In this document: piece after piece, positions 7,434-15,751 of the stretch | Numbering within the stretch: position 1 is the stretch's first letter | Layout: each line of letters starts with the position of its first letter | Origin: Oceanihabitans sediminis | GTDB taxonomy: Bacteria; Bacteroidota; Bacteroidia; Flavobacteriales; Flavobacteriaceae | NCBI RefSeq assembly: GCF_003337215.1 | Contig: NZ_QPIG01000001.1 | Coordinates: 124,001-188,000 of the forward strand | Length of the DNA: 64,000 nt | Direction of reading: 5' to 3' | Notes under the pieces: model-generated | What the model saw: only the letters and a program-made list of their open reading frames with translations | Told to the model about the DNA's origin: nothing | Database searches by the model: none | Position numbers and translations under genes: made by a program

Positions 7434-8834
7434 TCATTTATAAAAACGAGAAAAATCTTCTGGCAATTCTGCATCAATATCTCTTAGGTAACTTTCTAAT
7501 GCAGACATAGAAGAATGACCTGTTATAAGCATCAGTTTACTTTTAACAGCATGTGGTGACATATTAGGCTCTTTTGATATTTTCTTATAAAGCTCTGTAG
7601 TAGCTGTATGCCTAAAGCTATGTAAACTATAATCTACACTTAAGCCAAAATGTTGTTTTACTTTTTTAAATCGATTTGTAAAATACTCACGTTTAGACCC
7701 TTCCTTAATTTCCCATTCCCCACCTATTTGAGATTTTGTAAATAAGTAATCCGAAGGTGAAAACGAACTTAAGTCAGGTATTTTATCTAGTAGGATTTTA
7801 GGAATAATTTTTTCTTTCACTAACTTATTTTTAGCTTGAACATGCATTTTATTATCAATTAGATTTATATCTCCTATTTTAAGTCTACACACCTCTATTG
7901 GCCTTAAAAAACCATAATAAATAAAGTCAACAAAAAGAGATAAAAGAGGATCGTTTTCCTCCATATATTCTTTTATATCTCTAAGCTGTGTTGAATTATA
8001 AGACTTATTACGTTTAGCTTTTGACGTAAGTTTATTTATTTCTTTTACAAAGTTATTGTGTAATACATCATTGTCTATTAAGGTTTGTATAAAAGTACTA
8101 ATATCAGTTCTAGCGTTGTTTCGGGTTCTAGCGCTAGTCTTTTGCAATACTTGATTTAAATATTGTATCACAATCTTTTTATTGATCTTATCAATTGAAT
8201 CTGTTTCTTTAAATCCATTCTCATATAGCCATCTATAAAATTGATTTATTCGACTTTTAAATTTTGGAAATGAATTACTATTAAGGACTTGTTCTTTAGT
8301 ATCTAAAACTAATTTTTGCGCCTCTACAATCGTAATATTCTCCTCCTTAGCAGCAACATCTTTCACTTGTAAAGTTTCTTTAGGTATAGCTCTAATAACT
8401 TCAACTGTTTTTGGAGCATCGTTAATGATTGGTTTTGGCTCCTCCTTAACAACTATTTTCCTACCACCCATTAAATTATCTCTAACATGTGAATTATCTT
8501 TTAAGTAAGGATTATATCCTGCATCAAGAATATCTGCAAGTTTACGTTGAATAGGTTTTAGAATAGCTAATCTTTCTTTCCTTGTCTTATAACTATTAGC
8601 AGATGCTTTAATTCTTTTTTGCTGTATTAACTTACCTGTCTCAGGATTTCGAAAAGAATAATACACATACCATGGTTTACTAAGAGCTGTTTTTTGCTCT
8701 TTTTTGGTAAGCTTAGACCAGTTATTAATATCCACACCTCCTGTGTAGATTTTAGGTTCATTGTAGTCGGGTTTCATAGCAAAATCATGTACTGAATCAT
8801 GTACCTGCAATATAAAACTTAAAATTGAAGACAT
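7434..8834 (-). CDS. Tyrosine recombinase (element integrase)
   Basis: A 466-residue phage-type integrase. The N-terminal ~160 residues form an arm-type and linker region. A SAM-like core-binding domain (about 165-270) and a catalytic domain (about 280-455) follow. Catalytic residues can be placed: R311 (GFLRPIEV), a beta-hairpin Lys near 335, H405-x2-R408 (HSFRHT), H440 (TGHSS) and nucleophile Y449. It catalyses site-specific integration and excision. It lies 54 bp from the 3' end of an initiator tRNA gene and reads away from it, the classic layout for a tRNA-targeting element. The longest start (8834) sits directly on the U-tract of the tRNA terminator, so Met20 at 8777 is a credible alternative. 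Confidence 0.9.
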   Translation of the reverse strand: MSSILSFILQVHDSVHDFAMKPDYNEPKIYTGGVDINNWSKLTKKEQKTALSKPWYVYYSFRNPETGKLIQQKRIKASANSYKTRKERLAILKPIQRKLADILDAGYNPYLKDNSHVRDNLMGGRKIVVKEEPKPIINDAPKTVEVIRAIPKETLQVKDVAAKEENITIVEAQKLVLDTKEQVLNSNSFPKFKSRINQFYRWLYENGFKETDSIDKINKKIVIQYLNQVLQKTSARTRNNARTDISTFIQTLIDNDVLHNNFVKEINKLTSKAKRNKSYNSTQLRDIKEYMEENDPLLSLFVDFIYYGFLRPIEVCRLKIGDINLIDNKMHVQAKNKLVKEKIIPKILLDKIPDLSSFSPSDYLFTKSQIGGEWEIKEGSKREYFTNRFKKVKQHFGLSVDYSLHSFRHTATTELYKKISKEPNMSPHAVKSKLMLITGHSSMSALESYLRDIDAELPEDFSRFYK

Positions 8835-8865
8835 AAAAAAAAGGGTTGTGAATACACAACCCTTT
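8835..8865 (-). terminator. Terminator of the tRNA gene, abutting the integrase start
   Basis: A hairpin AAAGGGTTGTG-AATA-CACAACCCTTT (8840-8865) followed on the minus strand by six Ts (8840-8835). It lies 24 bp past the tRNA 3' end. The first possible ATG of the integrase (8834-8832) follows the T-run at once, so integrase transcription either starts inside or depends on read-through. Confidence 0.8.
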
Positions 8866-8888
8866 GATTTAATTAGCTTTAAGCTTCG

Positions 8889-8961
<73 letters not shown>

Positions 8962-9033
8962 ATTTATATTTAGAAATGATTGTCTTAGCTTTTAACTTTC
9001 GGTTCATAATGCCGACTCAATCATTTCCGGTTG

Positions 9034-9063
9034 CAAATATACAACGCTTTTTCGTTATTACAA
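9034..9063 (-). promoter_or_regulatory. Bacteroidetes-type promoter of the tRNA gene
   Basis: On the minus strand TTG, then exactly 19 bases, then TATATTTG: an excellent match to the Bacteroidetes TTG-N19-TAnnTTTG consensus. It lies about 73 bp upstream of the mature tRNA 5' end. Confidence 0.75.
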
Positions 9064-9117
9064 GGAAAATTCTAAAAAAGTTTATTGTTCGATATTTTTC
9101 ACTTGAATATCAACTAA

Positions 9118-9267
9118 TTATGAGTTATTAAATTGAACAATAATCTCTATTGGATTACAACACACCTCGCAATCTTCAATATAAGATTGTTTTTTTATGC
9201 TAGTATCTACAAGCATCAATATTTCTAGCCAACAATAAGGGCAAGAAAAACTGCTCTTTAATAAAAT
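9118..9267 (-). pseudogene. CPXCG-type cysteine-rich small protein without a normal start
   Basis: On the minus strand this reads SFSCPYCWLEILMLVD..., ending YIEDCEVCCNPIEIIVQFNNS and a stop. That matches the small CPXCG cysteine-rich family (CPYC...CEVCCNPIE, normally about 60 residues). The four metal-type Cys pairs are intact, yet no ATG, GTG or TTG lies in a suitable position. Only ATT (9265-9267) or TTA would give the usual 7-9 residue lead before the first Cys. The U-tract of the upstream LRR gene terminator overlaps its beginning. Either it uses a rare ATT start or its start has decayed. Confidence 0.6.
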
Positions 9268-9270
9268 AAA

Positions 9271-9296
9271 AATAGGCAAAATAAATTTTGCCTATT
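9271..9296 (-). terminator. Terminator after the LRR protein gene
   Basis: An inverted repeat AATAGGCAAAAT-AA-ATTTTGCCTATT followed on the minus strand by a T-rich run, about 22 bp beyond the LRR gene stop. Confidence 0.7.
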
Positions 9297-9317
9297 CTAT
9301 AAGTAAGTATATCTATA

Positions 9318-10139
9318 TTAATCTGTTGCAATAGCAGATTCTGAAGCAAATTGAAACTTTGTTAATATATCTGTAGGGTCCTGTTCTATTAAGCTTGCTA
9401 CATCACTATTTGTTAAGTTATTGTCACCTAACATTACGGTTCTTAATTCTTTAAGGTTTGCTAATTCATATGGCAAATACCCCGACAAATTATTGCTTGT
9501 TAAAATCAGCTCTTTTAGGTTTACAAGACTACCAATTTCTGAAGGAATTTGACCTTCTAACTTATTATCTATCAAACTTAGTTCTTCTAATTGGACTAAT
9601 TCACTAATCTGTGTTGGAATTGATCCTGTTAAAAAGTTACTTCCTAAAATTAATTTCTTAAGATTTTTTAAACTACCAATAGTACTTGGAATTTCTCCTG
9701 TTAAGTTATTACTAAACAATTCTAAAACTTCTAAGTTTGTTAACTGGCCTACAGCCTCAGGAATACTTCCATTAAAAGAGTTCATAAATAACTTTAAAGT
9801 TCTCAATGCTCTTAAATTGAAAAGGGATTCTGGTAAATTCCCTTCTAATTTATTAAAACCTAAGTTTAATTCTTGGAGCGAAACTAGATTGCCTATTTCT
9901 TGAGGCAGTTCTCCTTGTAAGTTGTTCATTTGTAAGTTTAGTCCTACAACCTTATTGTCTTTAACTGTAACTCCATACCAAGAAGATACTGGTTTTTGTA
10001 AATCCCATGAAGTATTCCACTCTGCCCCTTGTGTTGCATGATATATACTAACCAATGCATCTCTTTCTGCTTTTGAAACATTTGCTGTCGCAAAAACACA
10101 AACAAAAAGACAGATTATAGTAAGTTTAAAATTCTTCAT
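9318..10139 (-). CDS. Secreted leucine-rich-repeat protein
   Basis: A 273-residue protein with a signal peptide (residues 1-24: MKNFK, then a hydrophobic core ending around KAE) and an N-terminal cap (YHATQGAEWNTSWD...WYGV) like plant-type LRR caps. About seven ~24-residue repeats of the LxxLxLxxNxLxGxIPxxIGxL type follow (about 62-245), then a short tail. There is no C-terminal sorting domain. Bacteroidetes use such proteins outside the cell for protein or surface contacts; the ligand is unknown. It stands alone between two terminators. The family call is safe and the function is not known. Confidence 0.85.
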   Translation of the reverse strand: MKNFKLTIICLFVCVFATANVSKAERDALVSIYHATQGAEWNTSWDLQKPVSSWYGVTVKDNKVVGLNLQMNNLQGELPQEIGNLVSLQELNLGFNKLEGNLPESLFNLRALRTLKLFMNSFNGSIPEAVGQLTNLEVLELFSNNLTGEIPSTIGSLKNLKKLILGSNFLTGSIPTQISELVQLEELSLIDNKLEGQIPSEIGSLVNLKELILTSNNLSGYLPYELANLKELRTVMLGDNNLTNSDVASLIEQDPTDILTKFQFASESAIATD

Positions 10140-10452
10140 CCTTAACTGATTTGGGATTAATTTTATACGAATCTAAAAGATATATAGATTAAAAACAAAT
10201 TTATTCGATGAAGTGCACAGGTTTATAAAATGGCTTTAATTTTATTACATAAAAAAAAGCTTTGTAAACTGCTCTCTTAACAAGTTTAACTATATGATAA
10301 TAAGTAAATAATTTCTTTTTGTTATTTATGAGTAAAAACTCCAATAACCCAAAAAGGGTTACACAAGTTATATCTACTATATACATTTCTACTTAGGGTG
10401 TTTTACACATAACAAATACTACATGTAATTTCAAATGGAAGTATTATTATAA
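10140..10452. other. Non-coding gap upstream of the LRR gene
   Basis: About 310 bp of AT-rich DNA. The 61-codon open frame inside it (10201-10386) has no family likeness and an implausible composition, and I regard it as chance. The promoter of the LRR gene should lie near its left end, but I cannot place it with confidence. Confidence 0.4.
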
Positions 10453-10493
10453 AATCGACCTTTCTTTAAAAATCATTAAATGAAAGGTCGATT
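10453..10493 (-). terminator. Terminator after the beta-helix lipoprotein gene
   Basis: Perfect 12-base arms AATCGACCTTTC / GAAAGGTCGATT around a 17-base loop, 38 bp past the stop of the lipoprotein gene. On the minus strand the sequence after it is T-rich. Confidence 0.65.
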
Positions 10494-10530
10494 ATAACTA
10501 ACTAAATAAAATAGCTTTTAATTACTCCTA

Positions 10531-11805
10531 TTAGAGCTCCTCACAAATATCGTTTCCAATATTATTAGTAAAAGTAAGGTTGGTATAATTTAAACTAGAA
10601 TTAGCTGCAATTTTTCTTTCTACTATTCCACATCCACCACTATTAGAAATTTGAACATTATTTAATGTTAATGTTATAGATTGACTTGTTTGATCTCCTA
10701 AAGAAAGACCTCCATTTTGATTAAACCAGTTCCAATGTGATTGACCAGCATCAGAAATAATAGTATTTTCAATTTTATTTAAACTACTTACACTTTGAGT
10801 TATATTAATTCCTTTCCAACTACCTTGCCCATTTAGTCCTGAAAAATTTACAGGATTTTCTTGTGTACCTAAAACCTCTAATACTGTATTATTATGGATC
10901 ATTTGAATACCATAATCTTCAGCGAAAATGATATTGCAACCATCCATGATTTTTAAATGACCAGGTCTTTCATTCACCCTATCTTGTCGCACATAAATAT
11001 TCTCTTCTATAAAAATCGGAATACCAGGATTTAACCAGGTATGAACTGGTCCATCTACCTCGTCTTCAATATAACCTCGGTTATATATAGAACCAGAGTT
11101 TACATAAATTTGGTTGTTACCATTATCGGCATACGTAGTTTGTTCTCCATCTAAAAACTTAACTTTCCTTGCTGCTATTTGCATAGGAAAACCTTGATTT
11201 TCAATTATCATATTAGCTTGCCAACCATCAATATTTGCGGAAGTAGTAACAAAAACTCCATCACCTTTGTTTTTACGAATAATAGTGTTTTTAACCTCTA
11301 CTTTGCTGCCATTTACATTAGATAATGCAGGTAAACTTCCATCAGTTCCTCCAGCAAATTCTATAATACAATGATTTAAAATATTATTGATATCTCCTGA
11401 ATCCATATAAATTCGATTCCAAGCTCCAGGTGTTTGATTGGTTCCTGTAAACACAATAGGCTTAGAAGTTGTACCATTTGCAATTAATGCTCCTGTTCTT
11501 GTATCGTAATCGTCTATAATTAAACCCCCTCCTTGCTCAAAAGCAATTGTAACACCTGGCTCTATAGTTAACGGTGCTCTAACCTTTACCTCACAAGGCC
11601 ATATATAATCAATTCCTGAACCGCGGTCTTCAAGAACCATGGCTTCTGTTATGATAGAACAGTCCAGGACCAAAGGCTCTACTGTTGGGTCTGGCTCATC
11701 AGCTATTGGGCCTAAACTATCATCATCTGAGCTACAACTAATTAATACTATACAAGTTATGGACATGTATAAAAGTGTTTGCATTTTAAATTGAAAATTT
11801 TTCAT
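10531..11805 (-). CDS. Lipoprotein with right-handed beta-helix-like repeats
   Basis: A 424-residue protein with a lipoprotein signal (hydrophobic stretch ending LISC, then SSDDD). The S/D-rich residues after the Cys match the flavobacterial surface-lipoprotein export signal. The remainder is rich in short beta repeats with Asn ladders and phrases such as LTIEPGVTIAFEQGGGLIID and KPIVFTG, as in parallel beta-helix proteins. No catalytic site was recognised. It probably sits on the cell surface and binds or processes a glycan or another surface, but that is inference. A 12-bp direct repeat with 21-bp period lies about 185 bp upstream. Confidence 0.75.
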   Translation of the reverse strand: MKNFQFKMQTLLYMSITCIVLISCSSDDDSLGPIADEPDPTVEPLVLDCSIITEAMVLEDRGSGIDYIWPCEVKVRAPLTIEPGVTIAFEQGGGLIIDDYDTRTGALIANGTTSKPIVFTGTNQTPGAWNRIYMDSGDINNILNHCIIEFAGGTDGSLPALSNVNGSKVEVKNTIIRKNKGDGVFVTTSANIDGWQANMIIENQGFPMQIAARKVKFLDGEQTTYADNGNNQIYVNSGSIYNRGYIEDEVDGPVHTWLNPGIPIFIEENIYVRQDRVNERPGHLKIMDGCNIIFAEDYGIQMIHNNTVLEVLGTQENPVNFSGLNGQGSWKGINITQSVSSLNKIENTIISDAGQSHWNWFNQNGGLSLGDQTSQSITLTLNNVQISNSGGCGIVERKIAANSSLNYTNLTFTNNIGNDICEEL

Positions 11806-11989
11806 GTTTGATTTTTTTTAATTATTGAATTTATTATTGATTGAAATTTAATTAATAGGCTAAATTTTTATTTGTATATGTTTACTACTGAAGCCATTTA
11901 GTTAATGTATTCAGAAGCTAGTGTATTGGTTTCTTTGAGACAATTCTGACACAAACATATAGACGAAGTAAGAGTAGCACAACCGCAAA

Positions 11990-12022
11990 TTAGAATTTGG
12001 AGGTTATGATTTAGAATTTGGA
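11990..12022. promoter_or_regulatory. 12-bp direct repeat with 21-bp period
   Basis: TTAGAATTTGGA occurs at 11990-12001 and again at 12011-12022, 21 bp apart (two helical turns). The only nearby gene start is the lipoprotein gene at 11805. Tandem sites with this spacing are typical of dimeric response regulators such as LytTR types. The assignment is inferred. Confidence 0.4.
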
Positions 12023-12051
12023 TAAAACAGTGTCAAATAGGTATAAACAAA

Positions 12052-12083
12052 AAATACCCAGTTATATATATAACTGGGTATTT
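12052..12083 (-). terminator. Terminator after the ABC-F gene
   Basis: A perfect 15-base inverted repeat, AAATACCCAGTTATA and its complement, followed on the minus strand by a run of Ts. It lies about 92 bp beyond the ABC-F stop. The rest of the 11806-12175 gap shows only the direct repeat listed separately. Confidence 0.75.
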
Positions 12084-12175
12084 AAAAATGTTTTTTTGAA
12101 ACGCACTGACAACTCTTATTTACTTATGAATTTATTAAGTAAGAGCTTTCAGTATAATCTAAATTGTAAGGTAAT

Positions 12176-14083
12176 TTACGCGTAGTCCTCAAGCTTTAAT
12201 GTAATGTTTTCCCAATCTTCCATTAACTTAGAAAGCTTATCCTTTTTAGATTGATAATTATCGAAAAAATTAGGCTTAGAAACGACTTCGTCATAGTTTG
12301 TAGCTAATTCAACATCTATTTCTTTAATTTCTTTTTCTAACTGATTTATTTTCGATTCTATATTGCTCAGTTTATTATTAAGAGATTTTAGCTTCTTTTG
12401 TTCTTCGTAGCTATGTGTTTGTTTTTCTTTAGGAGCAGATTTAATTACGGTACGTTTTTCTACTTCACGCAAGTTAGCAACATTACGCTGTTCTAGATAA
12501 TAGTCAATATCACCAAGATATTTTTTAATCTTTTCGTCTTTAAACTCGTAAACAGTATCTGTTAATCCTTGAAGAAAATCTCTATCGTGAGAAACTAGAA
12601 TAAGAGTTCCTTCGAAACGCTTTAGGGCATCCTTTAAAACGTTCTTAGATTTAATATCTAAATGGTTTGTAGGCTCATCCATAATAAGCACATTGAAAGG
12701 CTGAAGCATTAATTTAGCTAATGCTAAACGGTTTCTTTCTCCTCCAGAAAGTACTCGTACAAATTTTTCGACTTCGTCTCCTCGAAATAAAAACGAACCA
12801 AGAATATCTCTTACTTTACTTCTATTGGTTTCGTTTGCAGCATTAATCATTGTATCTAATACGGTTTTGCTTCCGTTTAAATACTCTGCTTGATTTTGAG
12901 CAAAATAGCCTATTTGTACATTATGACCTAGTTTTAGCTTTCCGTCGTGCTGAATATCTCCAACAAGAATTTTTGCTAATGTAGATTTACCTTGTCCGTT
13001 TTGACCAACAAAAGCAGTTTTCTCATCACGCTCTATCATCAAACTAATGTTAGATAACACTTGATTATCTCCATAGTTTTTTGAGATGTTTTCAGCTTCA
13101 ACAACTACTTTACCTGGTGTAACGGAAACAGGAAAATTAAGCGTCATTACACTATTGTCATCTTCGTCTACTTCAATTCTATCAATCTTATCTAATTTTT
13201 TAATTAGAGATTGCGCCATAGTAGCTTTACTTGCTTTAGCTCTAAATTTTTCTATTAGCTTTTCGGTTTGCTCAATCTGTTTTTGTTGATTCTTTTGTGA
13301 AGCTAATTGTTGCTCTTTTATTTCGTTACGAAGCACTAGATACTTCGTATATGGTTTTGGATAATCATAAATTCTACCTAATGAAATTTCAATGGTTCTA
13401 TTGGTTACATTATCTAAAAACATCTTATCATGCGATACAATTACAACGGCTCCGTTATAGTTGTTTAAGAAACTTTCTAACCATATTATAGATTCAATAT
13501 CTAAGTGGTTTGTAGGCTCATCTAAAAGAAGTAAATCATTATTTTGCAGAAGTAGCTTTGCCAATTCAATTCGCATTCTCCATCCTCCGGAAAAAGTATC
13601 GGTAAGTTTATTAAAATCTTCTCTTTTAAAACCTAAACCTTGTAATATTTTTTCGGTTTCCCCTTGATAGTTATAACCACCTAGAATTTCATATTGATGC
13701 TGCAGATCATTCACATCTACCATCAACTGATGATATCCGTCACTTTCATAATCTTCACGTTCTGCTAGCTGTGTATTTATATCTTCTAACTGTGCTTCTA
13801 CCTTTTTTATTTCGGTAAAAGCTTCGTAGGATTCCTCTAAAACCGTTCTTCCTAAAACGAAATCAATATCCTGCTTTAAAAAACCAATTTTCAAATCCTT
13901 ATCTGAAGCTAATTGTCCAGAATCCGGCTCCATTTCTTTAGATAATATTTTAAGCATGGTTGACTTTCCAGCACCATTTTTTCCGATTAAACCAACTCGG
14001 TCTCCAGAATTAAGTTTAAAAGTGATTTCTTCAAATAAGTATTCACCTTGAAAAGAAATAGATAAGTTATGGATATTAAGCAT
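12176..14083 (-). CDS. ABC-F family ATPase (ribosome-associated type)
   Basis: A 635-residue protein with two ABC cassettes and no membrane segments. Walker A motifs are GKNGAGKST (about 34-42) and GQNGQGKST. The signature motifs SGGWRMR and SGGERNR and the Walker B motifs LLLLDEPTNHLD and LIMDEPTNHLD are all present. A basic P-site-tRNA-type linker (about 250-310, KFRAKASKATMAQSLIKKLDKI) and a C-terminal coiled coil (about 545-635) match the YdiF/Uup-like group. These proteins act on ribosomes to relieve stalling. It is a single-gene unit with its own terminator. Which ABC-F subfamily it belongs to, and whether it gives antibiotic protection, cannot be told here. Confidence 0.9.
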   Translation of the reverse strand: MLNIHNLSISFQGEYLFEEITFKLNSGDRVGLIGKNGAGKSTMLKILSKEMEPDSGQLASDKDLKIGFLKQDIDFVLGRTVLEESYEAFTEIKKVEAQLEDINTQLAEREDYESDGYHQLMVDVNDLQHQYEILGGYNYQGETEKILQGLGFKREDFNKLTDTFSGGWRMRIELAKLLLQNNDLLLLDEPTNHLDIESIIWLESFLNNYNGAVVIVSHDKMFLDNVTNRTIEISLGRIYDYPKPYTKYLVLRNEIKEQQLASQKNQQKQIEQTEKLIEKFRAKASKATMAQSLIKKLDKIDRIEVDEDDNSVMTLNFPVSVTPGKVVVEAENISKNYGDNQVLSNISLMIERDEKTAFVGQNGQGKSTLAKILVGDIQHDGKLKLGHNVQIGYFAQNQAEYLNGSKTVLDTMINAANETNRSKVRDILGSFLFRGDEVEKFVRVLSGGERNRLALAKLMLQPFNVLIMDEPTNHLDIKSKNVLKDALKRFEGTLILVSHDRDFLQGLTDTVYEFKDEKIKKYLGDIDYYLEQRNVANLREVEKRTVIKSAPKEKQTHSYEEQKKLKSLNNKLSNIESKINQLEKEIKEIDVELATNYDEVVSKPNFFDNYQSKKDKLSKLMEDWENITLKLEDYA

Positions 14084-14168
14084 AGATTGGTAACAATAGT
14101 TACGTGATTTTAAGAATTAAAAGTTAATTTTGTAGTATTAACTAGTTTGCAAAAGTACATTAAAAATT

Positions 14169-14579
14169 ATGTTTAAAAAAGGTTCTAAAATATATAGTAT
14201 AGTAACTGGTGTATGTCCTAAATGTCACCAAGAATCCATGTATTATCATAAAAACCCATATTACTTACGCCATGTAATAAACGTTAAAGAAAATTGCTCA
14301 AAATGTGGTACCCAGTATCGTTTAGAGCCTTCTTTTTTCTTTGGCGCAATGTATGTTAGTTACGCATTAGGAGTTGCTTTTGCAGTAGCAGGATTTGTGG
14401 TTAGTTATTTTGTTTTTGACGCTTCTATACATGCTATATTTATTTCGATAATTGCTACTTTAACGGTATTTGCACCAATTATTTTACGTTGGTCTAGAAG
14501 TATTTGGGTAAATATCTTTATCCACTATGATAAAGAGATAGCTGAGAAAGTCAAACAAAATAAGATAGAGCAGGTTTAG
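14169..14579 (+). CDS. DUF983 membrane protein
   Basis: A 136-residue protein of the DUF983 family. The N-terminal zinc-ribbon-like part has two CxxC pairs (VCPKCHQES and NCSKCGTQY, with the RLEPSFFFGAMY signature), followed by two hydrophobic helices (about 58-82 and 86-106). Its role is unknown; homologues occur across Bacteroidetes and Alphaproteobacteria. It is transcribed divergently from the ABC-F gene, and its stop overlaps the convergent oxidoreductase stop by 4 bp. Confidence 0.85.
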   Translation: MFKKGSKIYSIVTGVCPKCHQESMYYHKNPYYLRHVINVKENCSKCGTQYRLEPSFFFGAMYVSYALGVAFAVAGFVVSYFVFDASIHAIFISIIATLTVFAPIILRWSRSIWVNIFIHYDKEIAEKVKQNKIEQV

Positions 14580-15619
14580 TACTTGATAAACCTCTCTATA
14601 TTAATCTCCTCTTCTAAGGGCAAACTTAACTCTATGAATTCATATAACTGTTTTGCAATATAAGGTGCTATCATAACACCTCTAGTTCCAAGACCATTTA
14701 AAACAAACATGTTTTTATGTGAAGTATGTTTTCCAACTAGCGGTCTTCTGTCTGATACCGTTGGTCTAATACCTGCTACTTGATCTACAACCTCAAAATC
14801 ACATTTTAAAAAGGTTTTTAGCTTATTTAAGAGCTCTTCTCTTGCTTGTTGTGTTATTGCGTTAGTTTTATCTTTCCAATTGTATGTGGCTCCTACAGTA
14901 TATAAATCCTTTCCTAAAGGAATTAAAAATACACTAGATTTTAAAACATAATCTATTTTTAAATCTGGAGCATGAATAACTAACAACTCCCCTTTTGCTT
15001 CTTTTAAAGGTAGATGATTAAAGAAAAGATTTTGTATAATTCCAAAACCTTCAGCGAAGACAATATGTTTCGCTCTAATATACTTGTATTGTAGTGTATC
15101 TGAAATTTGTAGAGAATCATAATTAAAAGATTCTTCCACCAGTTGCTGATTACTTAAAAGTGATTTTTTATAACTTTCAATTAATAATTGGGTATCTATC
15201 CTACCTGTTTCTAAAACTTTACCAAATCCAAACGGAGCTTCAATAGCAGGGTTCTCATTTTTAATTATTTCTGATGAAAGATATGTTGACAATTCAGGTT
15301 TATCTGCTGCTACAAACCAATTGTTTTGTTCTTCTACAGAAGTGAAGCGTCTATACACAGGAGTTTTATGATCTAGTATAACACCACATTCCTTTTCAAT
15401 CTTATTGTAAATAGGTAAAGCTAGTTGTATTTGCTCCGTGCTTTTCCAAACAGAAGTGAATCGTTTTAATACCACCGGATTATATAATCCGCCAGCAACT
15501 AAAGATGACGTTTGAGATTTATCATCAAAGACAACAAAACTTTTATTATTCTCTTTTAGTTTCTCACAGAAATGAATTCCAGCTAAACCACAACCAACTA
15601 TAATATAATCTACGTTCAA
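14576..15619 (-). CDS. FAD-dependent oxidoreductase (DAO family)
   Basis: A flavoprotein with an N-terminal Rossmann dinucleotide site (VDYIIVGCGLAGIHFCEKL, GxGxxG pattern) and a C-terminal DAO signature (AGIRPTVSDRRPLVGKH...NGLGTRGVMIAPY). It is closest in appearance to glycine-oxidase/MnmC-like amine oxidases. The substrate is unknown. I place the start at TTG 15619 because the FAD motif begins right there. The longer frame to 15730 would run through the gldN terminator and add a spurious hydrophobic leader. That gives about 347 residues. Confidence 0.8.
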   Translation of the reverse strand: MNVDYIIVGCGLAGIHFCEKLKENNKSFVVFDDKSQTSSLVAGGLYNPVVLKRFTSVWKSTEQIQLALPIYNKIEKECGVILDHKTPVYRRFTSVEEQNNWFVAADKPELSTYLSSEIIKNENPAIEAPFGFGKVLETGRIDTQLLIESYKKSLLSNQQLVEESFNYDSLQISDTLQYKYIRAKHIVFAEGFGIIQNLFFNHLPLKEAKGELLVIHAPDLKIDYVLKSSVFLIPLGKDLYTVGATYNWKDKTNAITQQAREELLNKLKTFLKCDFEVVDQVAGIRPTVSDRRPLVGKHTSHKNMFVLNGLGTRGVMIAPYIAKQLYEFIELSLPLEEEINIERFIKY

Positions 15620-15704
15620 AATATCGTTATTATTTTTATTCAAATATACAGATTTATAAGCTCGAGTAATTTGATTAAATAAAGAAACAAAAATTATAAA
15701 AAAC

Positions 15705-15734
15705 AAAAATGCCCACTTAAAAGTGGGCATTTTT
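15705..15734. terminator. Terminator after gldN
   Basis: A perfect inverted repeat AAAAATGCCCACTT-AA-AAGTGGGCATTTTT, 18 bp beyond the gldN stop, with a T-run on both strands. Confidence 0.85.
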
Positions 15735-15751
15735 TATAATTTACAATGTGA

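Noticed and set aside
10201-10386. A 61-codon open frame between the LRR and beta-helix genes
   Set aside because: Low-complexity AT-driven composition, no motif, and no support from neighbours.
15620-15730. Longer N-terminus of the FAD oxidoreductase
   Set aside because: It would start inside the gldN terminator hairpin and adds a hydrophobic leader before the FAD-binding motif, which normally sits at the N-terminus.
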